A stretch of 64,000 nt of DNA from Roseiflexus sp034432635 (GTDB lineage: Bacteria > Chloroflexota > Chloroflexia > Chloroflexales > Roseiflexaceae). The stretch covers positions 1-64,000 of the forward strand of contig DAOUBK010000094.1 of the NCBI GenBank assembly GCA_034432635.1. Reading direction: 5' to 3'. The translations under genes were made by a program, and so were the position numbers. Under the pieces are notes generated by a model. That model searched no databases, was not told the DNA's origin, and saw only the letters and a program-made list of their open reading frames with translations. Positions 51,525 through 60,727 of this stretch are shown one piece after another. Every line of letters begins with the position of its first letter. The stretch's first letter is position 1.

Positions 51525-51704
51525 TTATTGCACAAACGTGCTTTCTGTACGGAGCGGAGACATTCTGCCGGTAATGATACCACGGCGGGATGCATAGAGA
51601 GCCAGATTTTGCCGGTAGCCTCTTCTCTCCTCCCACTACCCACAAAGCGTGGTATCATACCTCCGGTACCGTCAGGCCACCGCACTGTACCGGGAGATCC
51701 CGCC

Positions 51705-52541
51705 TTGCACACCATCGTTCGCCGCCGCTATCGTGGCAACATTGGCGCTGTCATTCTCGATTGGGCCGGCACGGCCATCGATTATGGCTCGTTTGCGCCG
51801 ACGGCAGTATTTCTGCGCCTGTTCGCCAGTCGCGGCGTTGTGCTGACGCCGGAAGATGTGCGGGCAGGCATGGGATTGATGAAAAAAGATCACCTGCGCA
51901 CCATCCTCGCCCGTCCAACGGTCAGAGCAGCATGGCAATCGGCGCACGGTGCGCCACCCACAGAACCCGACATTGATGATCTGTTCGCACAGTTTCTCCC
52001 AATACAAACATCTGTTCTGCAAGAGTATGCCGAACCAATCCCCGGCTTGCTCACAACCACAGCAGAATTACGCAACCGCGGAATCAAAATTGGCTCGACA
52101 ACCGGCTACCTGCACCCGATGATGACGACCCTCGCCCCGCTCGCTGCTGCGCATGGCTATCACCCTGACTGCATCATCTGCCCCGACGATGTTCCTGCTG
52201 GCCGTCCGGCGCCGTGGATGTGCTTTCAAAACGCCATGCGTCTGGGAGTGTACCCCATGGCTGCCCTGATCAAGGTCGGCGATACGCCTGTGGACATTGA
52301 AGAAGGGTTGAACGCGGGAATGTGGACGGTAGGGGTAACACTCACCGGTAATCTGTTGGGAAAGACCCGTTCCGAAGTGGACGCACTCTCCCCACAGCAA
52401 CGAGCCAGGATCCATGCGCAGATCGGCGAGCAACTCCTGGCAGCCGGAGCGCATCTGGTGATCGAAGGCATTTGGGACCTGGCCCGTGCTGTGCAACAGA
52501 TCGAAGATCGTCTGCTGGACGGAGACACACCTCTGACGTAA
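51705..52541 (+). CDS. phnX: Phosphonoacetaldehyde hydrolase (phosphonatase, HAD family)
   Basis: A 278-residue HAD enzyme. The nucleophile motif is AVILDWAGTAIDYGSFAP, the diagnostic PhnX sequence. The Schiff-base lysine lies in GMGLMKKDHLRTILARP, and GSTTGYLHPMM is also typical. It splits phosphonoacetaldehyde to acetaldehyde and phosphate, the second step in 2-aminoethylphosphonate use. The likely start is TTG 51705, eight bases after GGGAG; a longer frame reaches back to 51528 but lacks homology. No phnW or phosphonate transporter is in the window. Confidence 0.9.
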   Translation: MHTIVRRRYRGNIGAVILDWAGTAIDYGSFAPTAVFLRLFASRGVVLTPEDVRAGMGLMKKDHLRTILARPTVRAAWQSAHGAPPTEPDIDDLFAQFLPIQTSVLQEYAEPIPGLLTTTAELRNRGIKIGSTTGYLHPMMTTLAPLAAAHGYHPDCIICPDDVPAGRPAPWMCFQNAMRLGVYPMAALIKVGDTPVDIEEGLNAGMWTVGVTLTGNLLGKTRSEVDALSPQQRARIHAQIGEQLLAAGAHLVIEGIWDLARAVQQIEDRLLDGDTPLT

Positions 52542-52876
52542 CCATCGCCGTTACCTGCAACCGGATTGACAGTCTGCGCCTGCCGACAACGTATCGTTTT
52601 CTGATCTGTGTTCAGGCTCGTCTTCTCCTCGGAACCGGCATCCCCGACGCCATATCCCGTTGCCGATAGCGCACACCTGTCTCCATCTTGGTGTGTGCGA
52701 CACCGCCCCGCCTGAGGATCGCACGCAATGCCCCTGACACTTGCCTGCACCGGTGAGCGTCCCGATGATCGAACCCTCTCGTACACGAATGACCGTTGAC
52801 ACATCTGGAAAACGGAGTATAATATGACCGATTGGTCATATGGCTGTTCGGTCACTTTTTGAGAAAGGTGCTACAA
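52542..52876 (+). promoter_or_regulatory. Promoter and TetR operator of the ABC-export operon
   Basis: TTGACA (52796-52801), a 16-bp spacer and a perfect TATAAT (52818-52823) form a strong promoter. Directly after it TGACCGATTGGTCA (52825-52838) is an inverted repeat with 5-bp arms. A further half-site TTCGGTCA follows at 52847-52854. The remaining part of the region, up to about 52790, shows no gene. Confidence 0.75.
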
Positions 52877-53083
52877 ATGGATGCACTGCATATCCTTGCC
52901 GCCATCCTGATCCTGTACGGTCTCCTGTGCCTGGCAACGGCACTGGCAAAACCTGCCGCTATCTGGCGCACGGGCAAACTGCAAGGTTTGGTGCAACTCC
53001 TCGGCGAGCGCAGCACCGTCATTCTGCTGAATGCAGCCGGCCTTATTGCGCTGGTCGCCGGGATCATGCTGCTGTTGGGGTGA
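52877..53083 (+). CDS. Small two-helix membrane protein
   Basis: A 68-residue protein with AAAGGTG upstream of ATG 52877. Two hydrophobic segments, LHILAAILILYGLLCLATAL and VILLNAAGLIALVAGIMLLL, flank a short polar loop. First gene of the operon, before tetR. No known family recognised; it may be an accessory of the exporter. Confidence 0.65.
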   Translation: MDALHILAAILILYGLLCLATALAKPAAIWRTGKLQGLVQLLGERSTVILLNAAGLIALVAGIMLLLG

Positions 53084-53087
53084 GCCG

Positions 53088-53738
53088 ATGCCAACTGAGA
53101 CCTTTTTCAATCTGCCAGAGGAGAAGCGCGCCCGTCTGCTCGATGTGTTGCTCGACGAATTTTCACAGAACGACTACGACAACGTTTCTATCGCGCGGAT
53201 CGCCGAACGCGCCGGGATCGCCAAAGGCAGTTTCTACCAGTACTTTGCCGACAAGAAAGACTGCTATCTGTACCTGATACAACTGGCAATCGATGAAAAG
53301 ACCAGTTTCCTGCGTCAACCGCCGCCTGAACCGCCTGTTGACATGTTTGCGCACCTGCGCTGGCTGGTAGATGCCGGGATGCAGTTTCAGTTCCACAACC
53401 CGCGACTGGCGCACATCGCGTACAAAGCCCTGTTCGATGATGTCCCACTGCCAGAGGAGACGCTGACCATGATCCGGCGCGGCGGGTACATCTACTTTCG
53501 CGATCTGGTGCAATCTGGCATCACCGACGGAACATTCGATCCCCAGATCGATATTGACACTGCTGCGTTTGTGCTCAACGCCGTCTTCACGGAACTGGGG
53601 CAACACCTGATGCAGCGGTTTGGTGTTGCTCCATCGCAACTGCTCGCCAGCGGTGCGGATGTCTTCAGGCAGGACGAAATTCGTCAGATCATTCTTCAGG
53701 TCATCACGATCCTGGAAACAGGACTGCGAAAGAAGTAA
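53088..53738 (+). CDS. TetR-family transcriptional regulator
   Basis: A 216-residue TetR protein. The helix-turn-helix is in VSIARIAERAGIAKGSFYQY FADKK-type sequence, the classical signature. The C-terminal ligand domain is variable. It lies inside the operon it probably represses: the palindrome at 52825-52838 overlaps the start of transcription. Its start is five bases beyond the preceding stop. Confidence 0.93.
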   Translation: MPTETFFNLPEEKRARLLDVLLDEFSQNDYDNVSIARIAERAGIAKGSFYQYFADKKDCYLYLIQLAIDEKTSFLRQPPPEPPVDMFAHLRWLVDAGMQFQFHNPRLAHIAYKALFDDVPLPEETLTMIRRGGYIYFRDLVQSGITDGTFDPQIDIDTAAFVLNAVFTELGQHLMQRFGVAPSQLLASGADVFRQDEIRQIILQVITILETGLRKK

Positions 53739-53742
53739 CCGT

Positions 53743-54594
53743 ATGATCACCGTCGAACATTTGAGTTTCATCTACACCGGCGCTGACACGCCAGCCATTC
53801 GCGATCTGAGTTTTGACGTTCAACCCGGCGAGATCTTCGGTTTTCTCGGACCCAGCGGTGCGGGGAAATCCACAATGCAGAAGATTCTCATCCGCCTGTT
53901 GCGCAACTTTTCGGGCAGGGCCGACGTGCTCGGACGCGACCTGCGCACCTGGAACAACGATTTCTACGAATATGTCGGCGTTAGTTTCGAACTGCCCAAC
54001 CACTACGGCAAACTGACTGCTCTCGAAAATCTGCGGTACTTCAGCCGTCTCTACCGCAATCCGACCGTTCCGCCCGAACAATTGCTAGAGATGGTGGGAC
54101 TGACAGAAGATGGCGATCTGCTGGTCTCACAGTTCTCCAAGGGCATGAAGATCCGTTTGAATCTGGCGCGAGCGCTGCTGCACAACCCAAAACTCCTCTT
54201 TCTCGATGAGCCGACTGCCGGTCTCGATCCCGTCAACGCTCGTCGTATCAAAGACCTGATCAAAGCGCAGCAGATCGCTGGACGAACGATCTTCCTGACA
54301 ACGCACGATATGGCAATTGCCGATGAACTGTGCGACCGGGTGGCGTTCATCGTAGACGGGCACATCAGCCTGATCGACTCGCCACGCGCCCTCAAACTAC
54401 GCTATGGACGCAAAGAGGTGCGGGTTGAATACCTGGTGAACGGGTGCACTGCAACCTGCGATTTTCCCCTCGACGGATTGGCGGATAACCCCGATTTCCT
54501 TGCTGCCCTGCGCCGTTCGGTGCAGACGATTCACACGCAGGAGGCGACCCTGGAGCATATCTTTATTCAGGTGACAGGACGGAGCCTCGCATGA
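53743..54594 (+). CDS. ABC transporter ATP-binding protein
   Basis: A 283-residue ATPase. Walker A in LGPSGAGKSTMQ, signature FSKGMKIRLNLARALL, Walker B in LLFLDEPTAGLDP, and the switch His in FLTTHDMAIA. The signature FSKGM rather than LSGGQ is typical of the NatA/ABC-2 exporter group. Translationally close to tetR (4 bp), and its stop overlaps the next start (ATGA). Pairs with the two permeases following. Confidence 0.93.
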   Translation: MITVEHLSFIYTGADTPAIRDLSFDVQPGEIFGFLGPSGAGKSTMQKILIRLLRNFSGRADVLGRDLRTWNNDFYEYVGVSFELPNHYGKLTALENLRYFSRLYRNPTVPPEQLLEMVGLTEDGDLLVSQFSKGMKIRLNLARALLHNPKLLFLDEPTAGLDPVNARRIKDLIKAQQIAGRTIFLTTHDMAIADELCDRVAFIVDGHISLIDSPRALKLRYGRKEVRVEYLVNGCTATCDFPLDGLADNPDFLAALRRSVQTIHTQEATLEHIFIQVTGRSLA

Positions 54595-55301
54595 AACGCT
54601 TCGCTTACACCCTGTACTGGGACATTATTCGCCAGTACCGTAACGGCTTCTATCTGATATCGGCCTGTGTCGTGGCGCTGATGGCGCTTGCCCTGCGCCA
54701 AATCGACGGGGTGGACTGGTCGATCTGGTGGCCGCCGCTGCTGCTCGAAAATCTGGTGATCAACGCGTTCTACTTCATGGCAGGCATCGTGCTGCTCGAA
54801 AAGAGTGAAGGCGTGCTCGAAGCTCAGATCGTCACCCCTCTGCGCGATCACGAGTATCTGCTCGCCAAAGTCGTCAGTCTGTTCGTGCTTTCGGCGATCG
54901 AATCGCTGGTGCTGATTCTGATCGTCAGCGGACCTGCGTTCAACTGGTTCTGGATGCTGCTGGGAATCGCCGGATTCGTGGCGCTCTACGCGCTCTATGG
55001 TTTTTTTGTGGTTGCGCGCTATGACTCGATCACGGAATTCCTGATGCCTTCCGCTTTGTGGACGCTGGGTTTCTCGCTGCCGCTGCTCTCCTATTTCGAC
55101 CTGTGGCGGCACTGGAGCCTCTACCTGCACCCGTTGCAAGCGCCGCTGGTGCTGATCCAGGCTGCCTATACTCCCCTGCCGGTCTGGCAGATGGTGTATG
55201 CTATCCTGTATACTGCTCTATGGGTCGGCATTGGCGCTATCGCCGGTCAGCGCGCCTTTTATCGCTTCGTGATAACGAAGGAAGGAGTTCGCAAACCATG
55301 A
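54591..55301 (+). CDS. ABC-2-type transporter permease
   Basis: A 236-residue membrane protein with about six hydrophobic segments, e.g. LLENLVINAFYFMAGIVLLE and VSLFVLSAIESLVLILIVSG. It contains the fluoroquinolone-exporter-like stretch EKSEGVLEAQIVTPLRDHEY. Starts within the ATPase stop and overlaps the following start by ATGA, so the three genes are one coupled unit. Confidence 0.85.
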   Translation: MKRFAYTLYWDIIRQYRNGFYLISACVVALMALALRQIDGVDWSIWWPPLLLENLVINAFYFMAGIVLLEKSEGVLEAQIVTPLRDHEYLLAKVVSLFVLSAIESLVLILIVSGPAFNWFWMLLGIAGFVALYALYGFFVVARYDSITEFLMPSALWTLGFSLPLLSYFDLWRHWSLYLHPLQAPLVLIQAAYTPLPVWQMVYAILYTALWVGIGAIAGQRAFYRFVITKEGVRKP

Positions 55302-56038
55302 GCATTCTTCAGACATTGCGCGCGCTCGGTCCGATAGATGCCCGTGGCGTGCGCCGTGACAGTCTCCTGTCGTGGATGATCTTCGTGCCTGTGTTTGGGG
55401 GGCTTGTACTGCGCTGGGGATTGCCACCTCTCACGGCGCGCCTGATCGAACAGTACAACTTCGACCTGATGCCGTACTACCCGGCACTGCTGGCGTATTT
55501 CTTTGTCGTGATGACGCCGGTTATTTTCGGTACTGTGATCGGGTTTTTGCTACTCGATGAAAAGGATGATCAGACCCTGATCGCACTCCAGGTGACGCCG
55601 CTTTCCACAAATCAGTATCTTGCCTATCGCATCGCCATTCCGGTTGTATTGACGGTTGTGATGATCCTGGTGATCTTCCCGCTTTCCGGTTTGAGCGCGC
55701 TGCCCCTGATGAACATCCTGATCGTCGGCGTCGTCGCTGCACCACTTGCGCCACTCTTTGCCCTCTATCTGGCAACATTCGCCCAGAATAAGGTTCAGGG
55801 CTTTGCGCTGATCAAACTTTCCGGCATCGTGCTGATGATTCCGATCCTCGCCTTTTTTCTTCAGTCGCCGTGGGAAGTGACATTCGGGTTGCTCCCCACC
55901 TACTGGCTCATGAACACCTATTGGGCGCTGGAGGCCGGACAATCTGATGTGTGGGTCTATGAACTCATCGCCCTGGTATATCAGGCGACCGGTATCGCTG
56001 TCCTGGCTCGTCGGTTCGATACAGTCATACACCGGTGA
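55298..56038 (+). CDS. ABC transporter permease, second subunit
   Basis: A 246-residue membrane protein with about six segments. ATG 55298 overlaps the previous stop by four bases. It carries a related motif, LLLDEKDDQTLIALQVTPLS, at the same place as in the first permease, so the two are distant paralogues forming a heterodimer. A fluoroquinolone-type or other drug exporter is likely; substrate not known. Confidence 0.82.
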   Translation: MSILQTLRALGPIDARGVRRDSLLSWMIFVPVFGGLVLRWGLPPLTARLIEQYNFDLMPYYPALLAYFFVVMTPVIFGTVIGFLLLDEKDDQTLIALQVTPLSTNQYLAYRIAIPVVLTVVMILVIFPLSGLSALPLMNILIVGVVAAPLAPLFALYLATFAQNKVQGFALIKLSGIVLMIPILAFFLQSPWEVTFGLLPTYWLMNTYWALEAGQSDVWVYELIALVYQATGIAVLARRFDTVIHR

Positions 56039-56042
56039 GGCA

Positions 56043-56630
56043 ATGAGTAACACGGTATTCTCTCCACGGTACGAACAGGCGCTCCAGTTTGCCGCCCTTG
56101 CCCACCGGCAACAGGTGCGCAAGGGAACCGATATTCCCTACATCGTGCACGCGGTGCACGTTTCTGTCATTCTGTTGCGCCATGGGCTCGACGAAGATGT
56201 GGTGATCGCCGGGTTGCTGCACGATGTGATCGAAGATTGCGGCGTCTCGCCCCACCAACTGGAGGCTCTGTTTGGCGCAGAGGTGGCGCGCCTGGTCGAA
56301 GCAGTATCGGAGCGGAAGCGAATCGACGGTGTCGAACGCTCGTGGGAAGAACGCAAGACCGCAGCAATCGCCCATCTCCAAAGCGGCGGCCCGCGCGTCG
56401 CCGCGCTCAGAGCAGCCGATTCGCTCCACAATATCCGGTCGATCAGCGCCGATCTTGCGCTAGTCGGTCCGGCAGTGTGGCAACGCTTCAAGCGCGGTCC
56501 TGCACCGACGTTGTGGTACCACCGCGAGATCCTTGCCGCCGTGACCATCCACCTAGACGATCATCCGATCGTCCTGGAACTTGCTCGCGCATTGTCCGAT
56601 CTCGAACGCCAGGGTCAAGGGTATAATTGA
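56043..56630 (+). CDS. HD-domain alarmone hydrolase-like protein
   Basis: A 195-residue HD phosphohydrolase. Motifs: FAALAHRQQVRKGTDIPYIVH, AGLLHDVIEDC and LRAADSLHNIRS, in the order of the RelA/SpoT hydrolase domain. No synthetase domain is present, so it resembles small alarmone hydrolases (MESH1-like) that degrade (p)ppGpp or NADPH. It lies four bases after the permease stop, with GGTGAGG as site. Confidence 0.85.
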   Translation: MSNTVFSPRYEQALQFAALAHRQQVRKGTDIPYIVHAVHVSVILLRHGLDEDVVIAGLLHDVIEDCGVSPHQLEALFGAEVARLVEAVSERKRIDGVERSWEERKTAAIAHLQSGGPRVAALRAADSLHNIRSISADLALVGPAVWQRFKRGPAPTLWYHREILAAVTIHLDDHPIVLELARALSDLERQGQGYN

Positions 56631-56664
56631 GGCGATCAAGTGATGTTCGGTCGCAGGGAGCATC

Positions 56665-57690
56665 ATGCCCGAGATCCGACAGAATCTGGCAACCCGCGAG
56701 TGGGTCATCATTGCGACTGAGCGGGCACGTCGGCCGGAACAGTTCATTTTGCCATCACGTGGGAGCATTCTCGACCGTCCCGAACACGATCCGAGCTGTC
56801 CGTTCTGCCCCGGTAACGAAGAACTAGACCTTGAGCGCTTTCGTGTTCCGGTCACCGGCGACTGGCAGGTGCGCGTGGTGCGCAATCGCTATCCGGCGCT
56901 GCTAGAGCATGACCGGTATCAGCGTCACTTTCACGGCATCAATCGGGCGCTGGCAGGATTTGGCTATCACGATATCGTCGTCGAGTCGCGCCGCCATAAC
57001 ACCTGCGCTGCGCTGGAACCGGTCGAAGGGTTGATCAATACCCTCGTCGCTTTTCAAATGTGCGCCACGATCTATCGTGGCGACCCGCGCATCGAGCATA
57101 TTGTGTTCTTTAAGAACCATGGTGCAACAGCCGGTACGTCTCTGCTCCATCCCCACGCACAGGCTGTCGCATTGCCGGTCGTTCCACACGACATCCGGGT
57201 GCGCAACGAGGAGGCGCGGCGCTACTTCGACGACTACGGCGAGTGCGTCCTCTGTCGCATGCGCGAAGATGAGGAGCAGCAACACGATCGGGTGATCGTC
57301 TCCAGCCGGCACTTTACCGCCTTCATTCCATACGCCGCTTATTCGCCGTTCCACCTGTGGATCGTGCCACGCCGCCACGCCGCACACTTCCTCGATGCCA
57401 CCTCCGAAGAGATCGAAGACCTAGCACACGTCCTGCGCGATGTGTTGCGCCGTATCTACCACGGGTTGAACGATCCAGACTATAATTACATCATTCGTTC
57501 GGCGCCGGAGAGTGAGCGTATGGCGCGCCATCTCCACTGGTACGTGACGATCATTCCACGGGTGACCCAAACCGCAGGGTTCGAGATGGGCACCGGTATG
57601 TTCATCAATACGGCGCTGCCCGAAGAGAGTGCGCGCTTCCTGCGCAACGTCGTTTTACCCGACGAGTCGACCAACTATGACAGTGATTAA
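56665..57690 (+). CDS. galT: Galactose-1-phosphate uridylyltransferase
   Basis: A 341-residue GalT of the HIT superfamily. Zinc-type cysteines lie in CPFCPGNEE. The active-site motif is SLLHPHAQAVALP, and a later LWIVPRRHAAHF and RHLHWYVTIIP carry further conserved His. It exchanges UMP between UDP-glucose and galactose-1-phosphate (Leloir pathway). Its last 14 bases overlap the start of the carboxylase gene, although the pathways are unrelated. No galK or galE is in view. Confidence 0.9.
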   Translation: MPEIRQNLATREWVIIATERARRPEQFILPSRGSILDRPEHDPSCPFCPGNEELDLERFRVPVTGDWQVRVVRNRYPALLEHDRYQRHFHGINRALAGFGYHDIVVESRRHNTCAALEPVEGLINTLVAFQMCATIYRGDPRIEHIVFFKNHGATAGTSLLHPHAQAVALPVVPHDIRVRNEEARRYFDDYGECVLCRMREDEEQQHDRVIVSSRHFTAFIPYAAYSPFHLWIVPRRHAAHFLDATSEEIEDLAHVLRDVLRRIYHGLNDPDYNYIIRSAPESERMARHLHWYVTIIPRVTQTAGFEMGTGMFINTALPEESARFLRNVVLPDESTNYDSD

Positions 57691-59284
57691 GTCGTTCGTT
57701 GACACCCGTTCGGCGACCTTTCGCGCCAACGCCGAGGCGTATGCCGTACTGCTCGATGATCTGCGCGCCCGTCTCGCACAGGCGCGTGCCGGCGGTCCTC
57801 CGGAAGCGCGGGAGCGTCATGTTTCACGTGGCAAATTGCTGGTGCGCGAACGGATCGACCGCCTGATCGATCCGGCAACCCCCTTCCTCGAAATTGGCGC
57901 TCTGGCAGCGCACGAGATCTACGATGAACCGGTTCCTTCCGCCGGCATCGTCACCGGTATCGGGCGGGTTGCCGGACGGGAGGTGATGATCGTCGCCAAT
58001 GATGCGACGGTCAAAGGCGGCACATACTATCCGCTGACGGTAAAAAAGCACCTGCGCGCCCAGGAAATCGCCGAACAGAACTATCTCCCATGCATCTATC
58101 TGGTCGATAGCGGTGGCGCGTTTCTGCCGCTTCAGGCGGACGTCTTCCCCGACCGCGACCACTTCGGGCGCATTTTCTACAACCAGGCGCGGATGTCTGC
58201 CAAAGGCATTGCTCAGATTGCGGCAGTGATGGGATCGTGTACGGCTGGCGGCGCGTATGTGCCAGCGATGAGTGATGAGGTAGTGATCGTTCGTGGCGCC
58301 GGCACGATCTTTCTCGGCGGTCCGCCGCTGGTCAAAGCAGCAACCGGAGAAGACGTCAGCGCCGAGGAACTCGGTGGCGCCGTGGTGCACACTCACATCT
58401 CCGGCGTTGCCGACTACCTGGCGGAGAATGATCTTCACGCCCTGGCAATTGTGCGCTCGATCGTGGCAAACCTCGGTCCGCGACGCCCTGCACCGTGGGA
58501 GTGGCGTGAACCGGAAGAACCTCTCTACGATCCGCTCGAACTGTACGGCATCATTCCACGCGACCCACGCGCCAGTTACGATGTGCGCGAAGTGATTGCC
58601 CGCATTGTCGATGGCAGTCGCATGCACGAGTTCAAGCCAACCTACGGCGAAACGCTGGTGTGCGGCTTTGCGCATATCGCCGGCGCGCCGGTGGGGATTA
58701 TCGCCAACAACGGCGTGTTGTTCTCCGAAAGCGCCCTCAAGGGGACGCACTTCATCGAGTTGTGCTGCGCACGCGGTATTCCTCTCGTCTTTCTCCAGAA
58801 CATTACCGGTTTCATGGTCGGCAAAGAGTACGAACAGCGCGGTATCGCCAAGGATGGCGCAAAAATGGTGATGACGGTGGCGAATGCGCGTGTGCCAAAG
58901 TTCACCGTCGTGATTGGTGGATCATTTGGCGCCGGGAACTATGCCATGTGTGGTCGCGCATATGAGCCACGACAACTCTGGATGTGGCCCAATGCCCGAA
59001 TTTCGGTGATGGGCGGGCAGCAGGCAGCCAGTGTACTGCTGACGGTGCGCCTCGATGCATTGCGGGCACGCGGGATCGATATGAGCACTGCCGAGCGCGA
59101 GGCGTTTGTCGCGCCGATCCTGGCGACCTATGAACGCGAAGGCAGCCCCTACTACGCCACGGCACGCCTGTGGGACGATGGGGTGATCGATCCCGCCGAC
59201 ACGCGCACAGTGCTGGCGCTCGGTCTCGCCGCTGCCACCAACGCCCCCGTCGAAACAACACAGTTTGGCGTGTTCCGCATGTAA
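57677..59284 (+). CDS. Methylcrotonyl-CoA carboxylase, carboxyltransferase (beta) subunit
   Basis: A 535-residue biotin-dependent carboxyltransferase. The closest pattern is methylcrotonyl-CoA carboxylase beta: VANDATVKGGTYYPLTVKKH, YLVDSGGAFLPLQADVFPD, and AAVMGSCTAGGAYVPAMSD. It transfers CO2 from biotin to 3-methylcrotonyl-CoA in leucine breakdown, though propionyl-CoA and geranyl-CoA enzymes are close. The alpha (biotin carboxylase) subunit is not in the window. ATG 57677 lies within galT's end; a GTG two codons later (57683) is possible. Confidence 0.88.
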   Translation: MTVIKSFVDTRSATFRANAEAYAVLLDDLRARLAQARAGGPPEARERHVSRGKLLVRERIDRLIDPATPFLEIGALAAHEIYDEPVPSAGIVTGIGRVAGREVMIVANDATVKGGTYYPLTVKKHLRAQEIAEQNYLPCIYLVDSGGAFLPLQADVFPDRDHFGRIFYNQARMSAKGIAQIAAVMGSCTAGGAYVPAMSDEVVIVRGAGTIFLGGPPLVKAATGEDVSAEELGGAVVHTHISGVADYLAENDLHALAIVRSIVANLGPRRPAPWEWREPEEPLYDPLELYGIIPRDPRASYDVREVIARIVDGSRMHEFKPTYGETLVCGFAHIAGAPVGIIANNGVLFSESALKGTHFIELCCARGIPLVFLQNITGFMVGKEYEQRGIAKDGAKMVMTVANARVPKFTVVIGGSFGAGNYAMCGRAYEPRQLWMWPNARISVMGGQQAASVLLTVRLDALRARGIDMSTAEREAFVAPILATYEREGSPYYATARLWDDGVIDPADTRTVLALGLAAATNAPVETTQFGVFRM

Positions 59285-59294
59285 CAGGTGCAGC

Positions 59295-59960
59295 ATGACC
59301 GAAGCACATCCGGTATCGAACGATGCGATCCAATCCGCGCTTGTGCAGTTGACCGGTCTGGCAGACCGTGCCGATCTGCCCGCACTGGTCGAACGCGAAC
59401 CGATCATTCTGAGCGATGATTTCTTTGCCGCTGCTCAGGCAGCCGCTGCTAATCCCGCTGCCGCCATCCTGCGCGAGCGGTTGCAATGGCTGACAGAACT
59501 CCGGCAACAGGCGGAACAGGATGTTCCCGCTGCACTCCAGGCAGTGCTCGCAGTCACAACGATCGAGGAACTGCGCGAGGTTGCCGACCGGTGGCCCTTG
59601 ACGCTGACGGATGCATTTGCCGAAGCGGTCGACCATCTGGCGCAACAGTTCACCGACGCCGGGCAAACTGAGATTGCCGCTGGATTGCGCCAGCGGCTGG
59701 TCGGGCTTGCACAACTGCGTATTTACCGCGAAACATGGACGGAAACGCCGCAGGGGAAGGCCATTTTTGCGTTTCTAAATGCCGAAGATGATACAGCAGC
59801 GTTGAGCGTCTTCCACGCCCACCGCGATCTGCTCGACCACCCCGAAGCGCAGCGTACCCTTGATGACGTCTTACACGGCGGCGACCCGGAAAGCCAGCAG
59901 CGCCTGGAGCGGCGTCGTGCATTGCTGCGCTATCTGCGCGGCGAGGAGCAAACACCATGA
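59295..59960 (+). CDS. Unknown Ala/Leu-rich helical protein
   Basis: A 221-residue protein, all-alpha in appearance. It has two similar runs (LADRADLPALVEREPIILSDDFFAAAQ; TIEELREVADRWPLTLTDAFAEAVDHL), each a helix pair with P-x-x-L-[ST]-D-x-F, i.e. an internal repeat. Such repeats occur in Chloroflexi proteins linked to tetratricopeptide-type scaffolds. Its stop overlaps the hydratase start (ATGA). No enzyme motif seen. Confidence 0.65.
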   Translation: MTEAHPVSNDAIQSALVQLTGLADRADLPALVEREPIILSDDFFAAAQAAAANPAAAILRERLQWLTELRQQAEQDVPAALQAVLAVTTIEELREVADRWPLTLTDAFAEAVDHLAQQFTDAGQTEIAAGLRQRLVGLAQLRIYRETWTETPQGKAIFAFLNAEDDTAALSVFHAHRDLLDHPEAQRTLDDVLHGGDPESQQRLERRRALLRYLRGEEQTP

Positions 59961-60727
59961 CTCTTCATATCACCCACAACGGACCGATCGCCACGGTGAC
60001 GCTCGATCGACCCGACGTGCACAACGCCTTCGATGCCACCATGATCGCGGAAGTGCGGGCAGCATTCGACGCCCTCTCCGGCGACAGGCATGTGCGGGTC
60101 GTTGTACTGACCGGCGCAGGCGAATCATTCTGCGCTGGCGGCGATATGCACTGGATGCAGAACGTTGCCAGACTGACGTTCGAGGAGAACCTCGCCGATG
60201 CCGCGGCGCTGGCAGCAATGTTTGAAGCGATCTGGACGTGCCCGAAAGTGGTGCTCGGTCGGGTCAATGGCGCTGCTATCGGCGGCGGCGCAGGACTGGC
60301 AGCCTGCTGCGATCTGGCGATTGCCGCTGACACGGCGCGTTTCGGTTTTGGCGAAGTCAAAATCGGATTGGTACCGGCAGTCATCGCTCAGTATGTTGTT
60401 CCCAAGATCGGCGTCAGCCAGGCGCGCGCGCTCTTCGTCTCTGGCGAACGCTTCAGTGCCGAGCGCGCCTTCGAGATCGGGTTGATCCACAGTGTCGTGC
60501 CACGGGAAGAACTCGACGCCACGGTGATGGAGATAGCTCAGCGGTGCCTGACAGGCGCGCCCGATGCCATCACCACCATCAAGCGCGTTGTGGATGTGGT
60601 ATGGGAGAGCGAACGCCTTGCTGCACAGCGGTTCGTGGTCGAAATGCTGGCGCGGGTGCGCACGGGCAACGAAGCGCGCGAGGGGATCGCTGCTTTCAAA
60701 GCGCGACGACGACCGCCGTGGGCATGA
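59957..60727 (+). CDS. Enoyl-CoA hydratase/isomerase family (methylglutaconyl-CoA hydratase-like)
   Basis: A 256-residue crotonase. TLDRPDVHNAFDATMIAEVR and VLTGAGESFCAGGDMHWMQ make the oxyanion hole, and GRVNGAAIGGGAGLAACCDLAIA precedes the catalytic acid region (FGEVKIGLVPAVI). After methylcrotonyl-CoA carboxylase, hydration of 3-methylglutaconyl-CoA would be the next step of leucine degradation, and HMG-CoA lyase the one after. Specificity is inferred from the neighbour. Confidence 0.87.
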   Translation: MTLHITHNGPIATVTLDRPDVHNAFDATMIAEVRAAFDALSGDRHVRVVVLTGAGESFCAGGDMHWMQNVARLTFEENLADAAALAAMFEAIWTCPKVVLGRVNGAAIGGGAGLAACCDLAIAADTARFGFGEVKIGLVPAVIAQYVVPKIGVSQARALFVSGERFSAERAFEIGLIHSVVPREELDATVMEIAQRCLTGAPDAITTIKRVVDVVWESERLAAQRFVVEMLARVRTGNEAREGIAAFKARRRPPWA

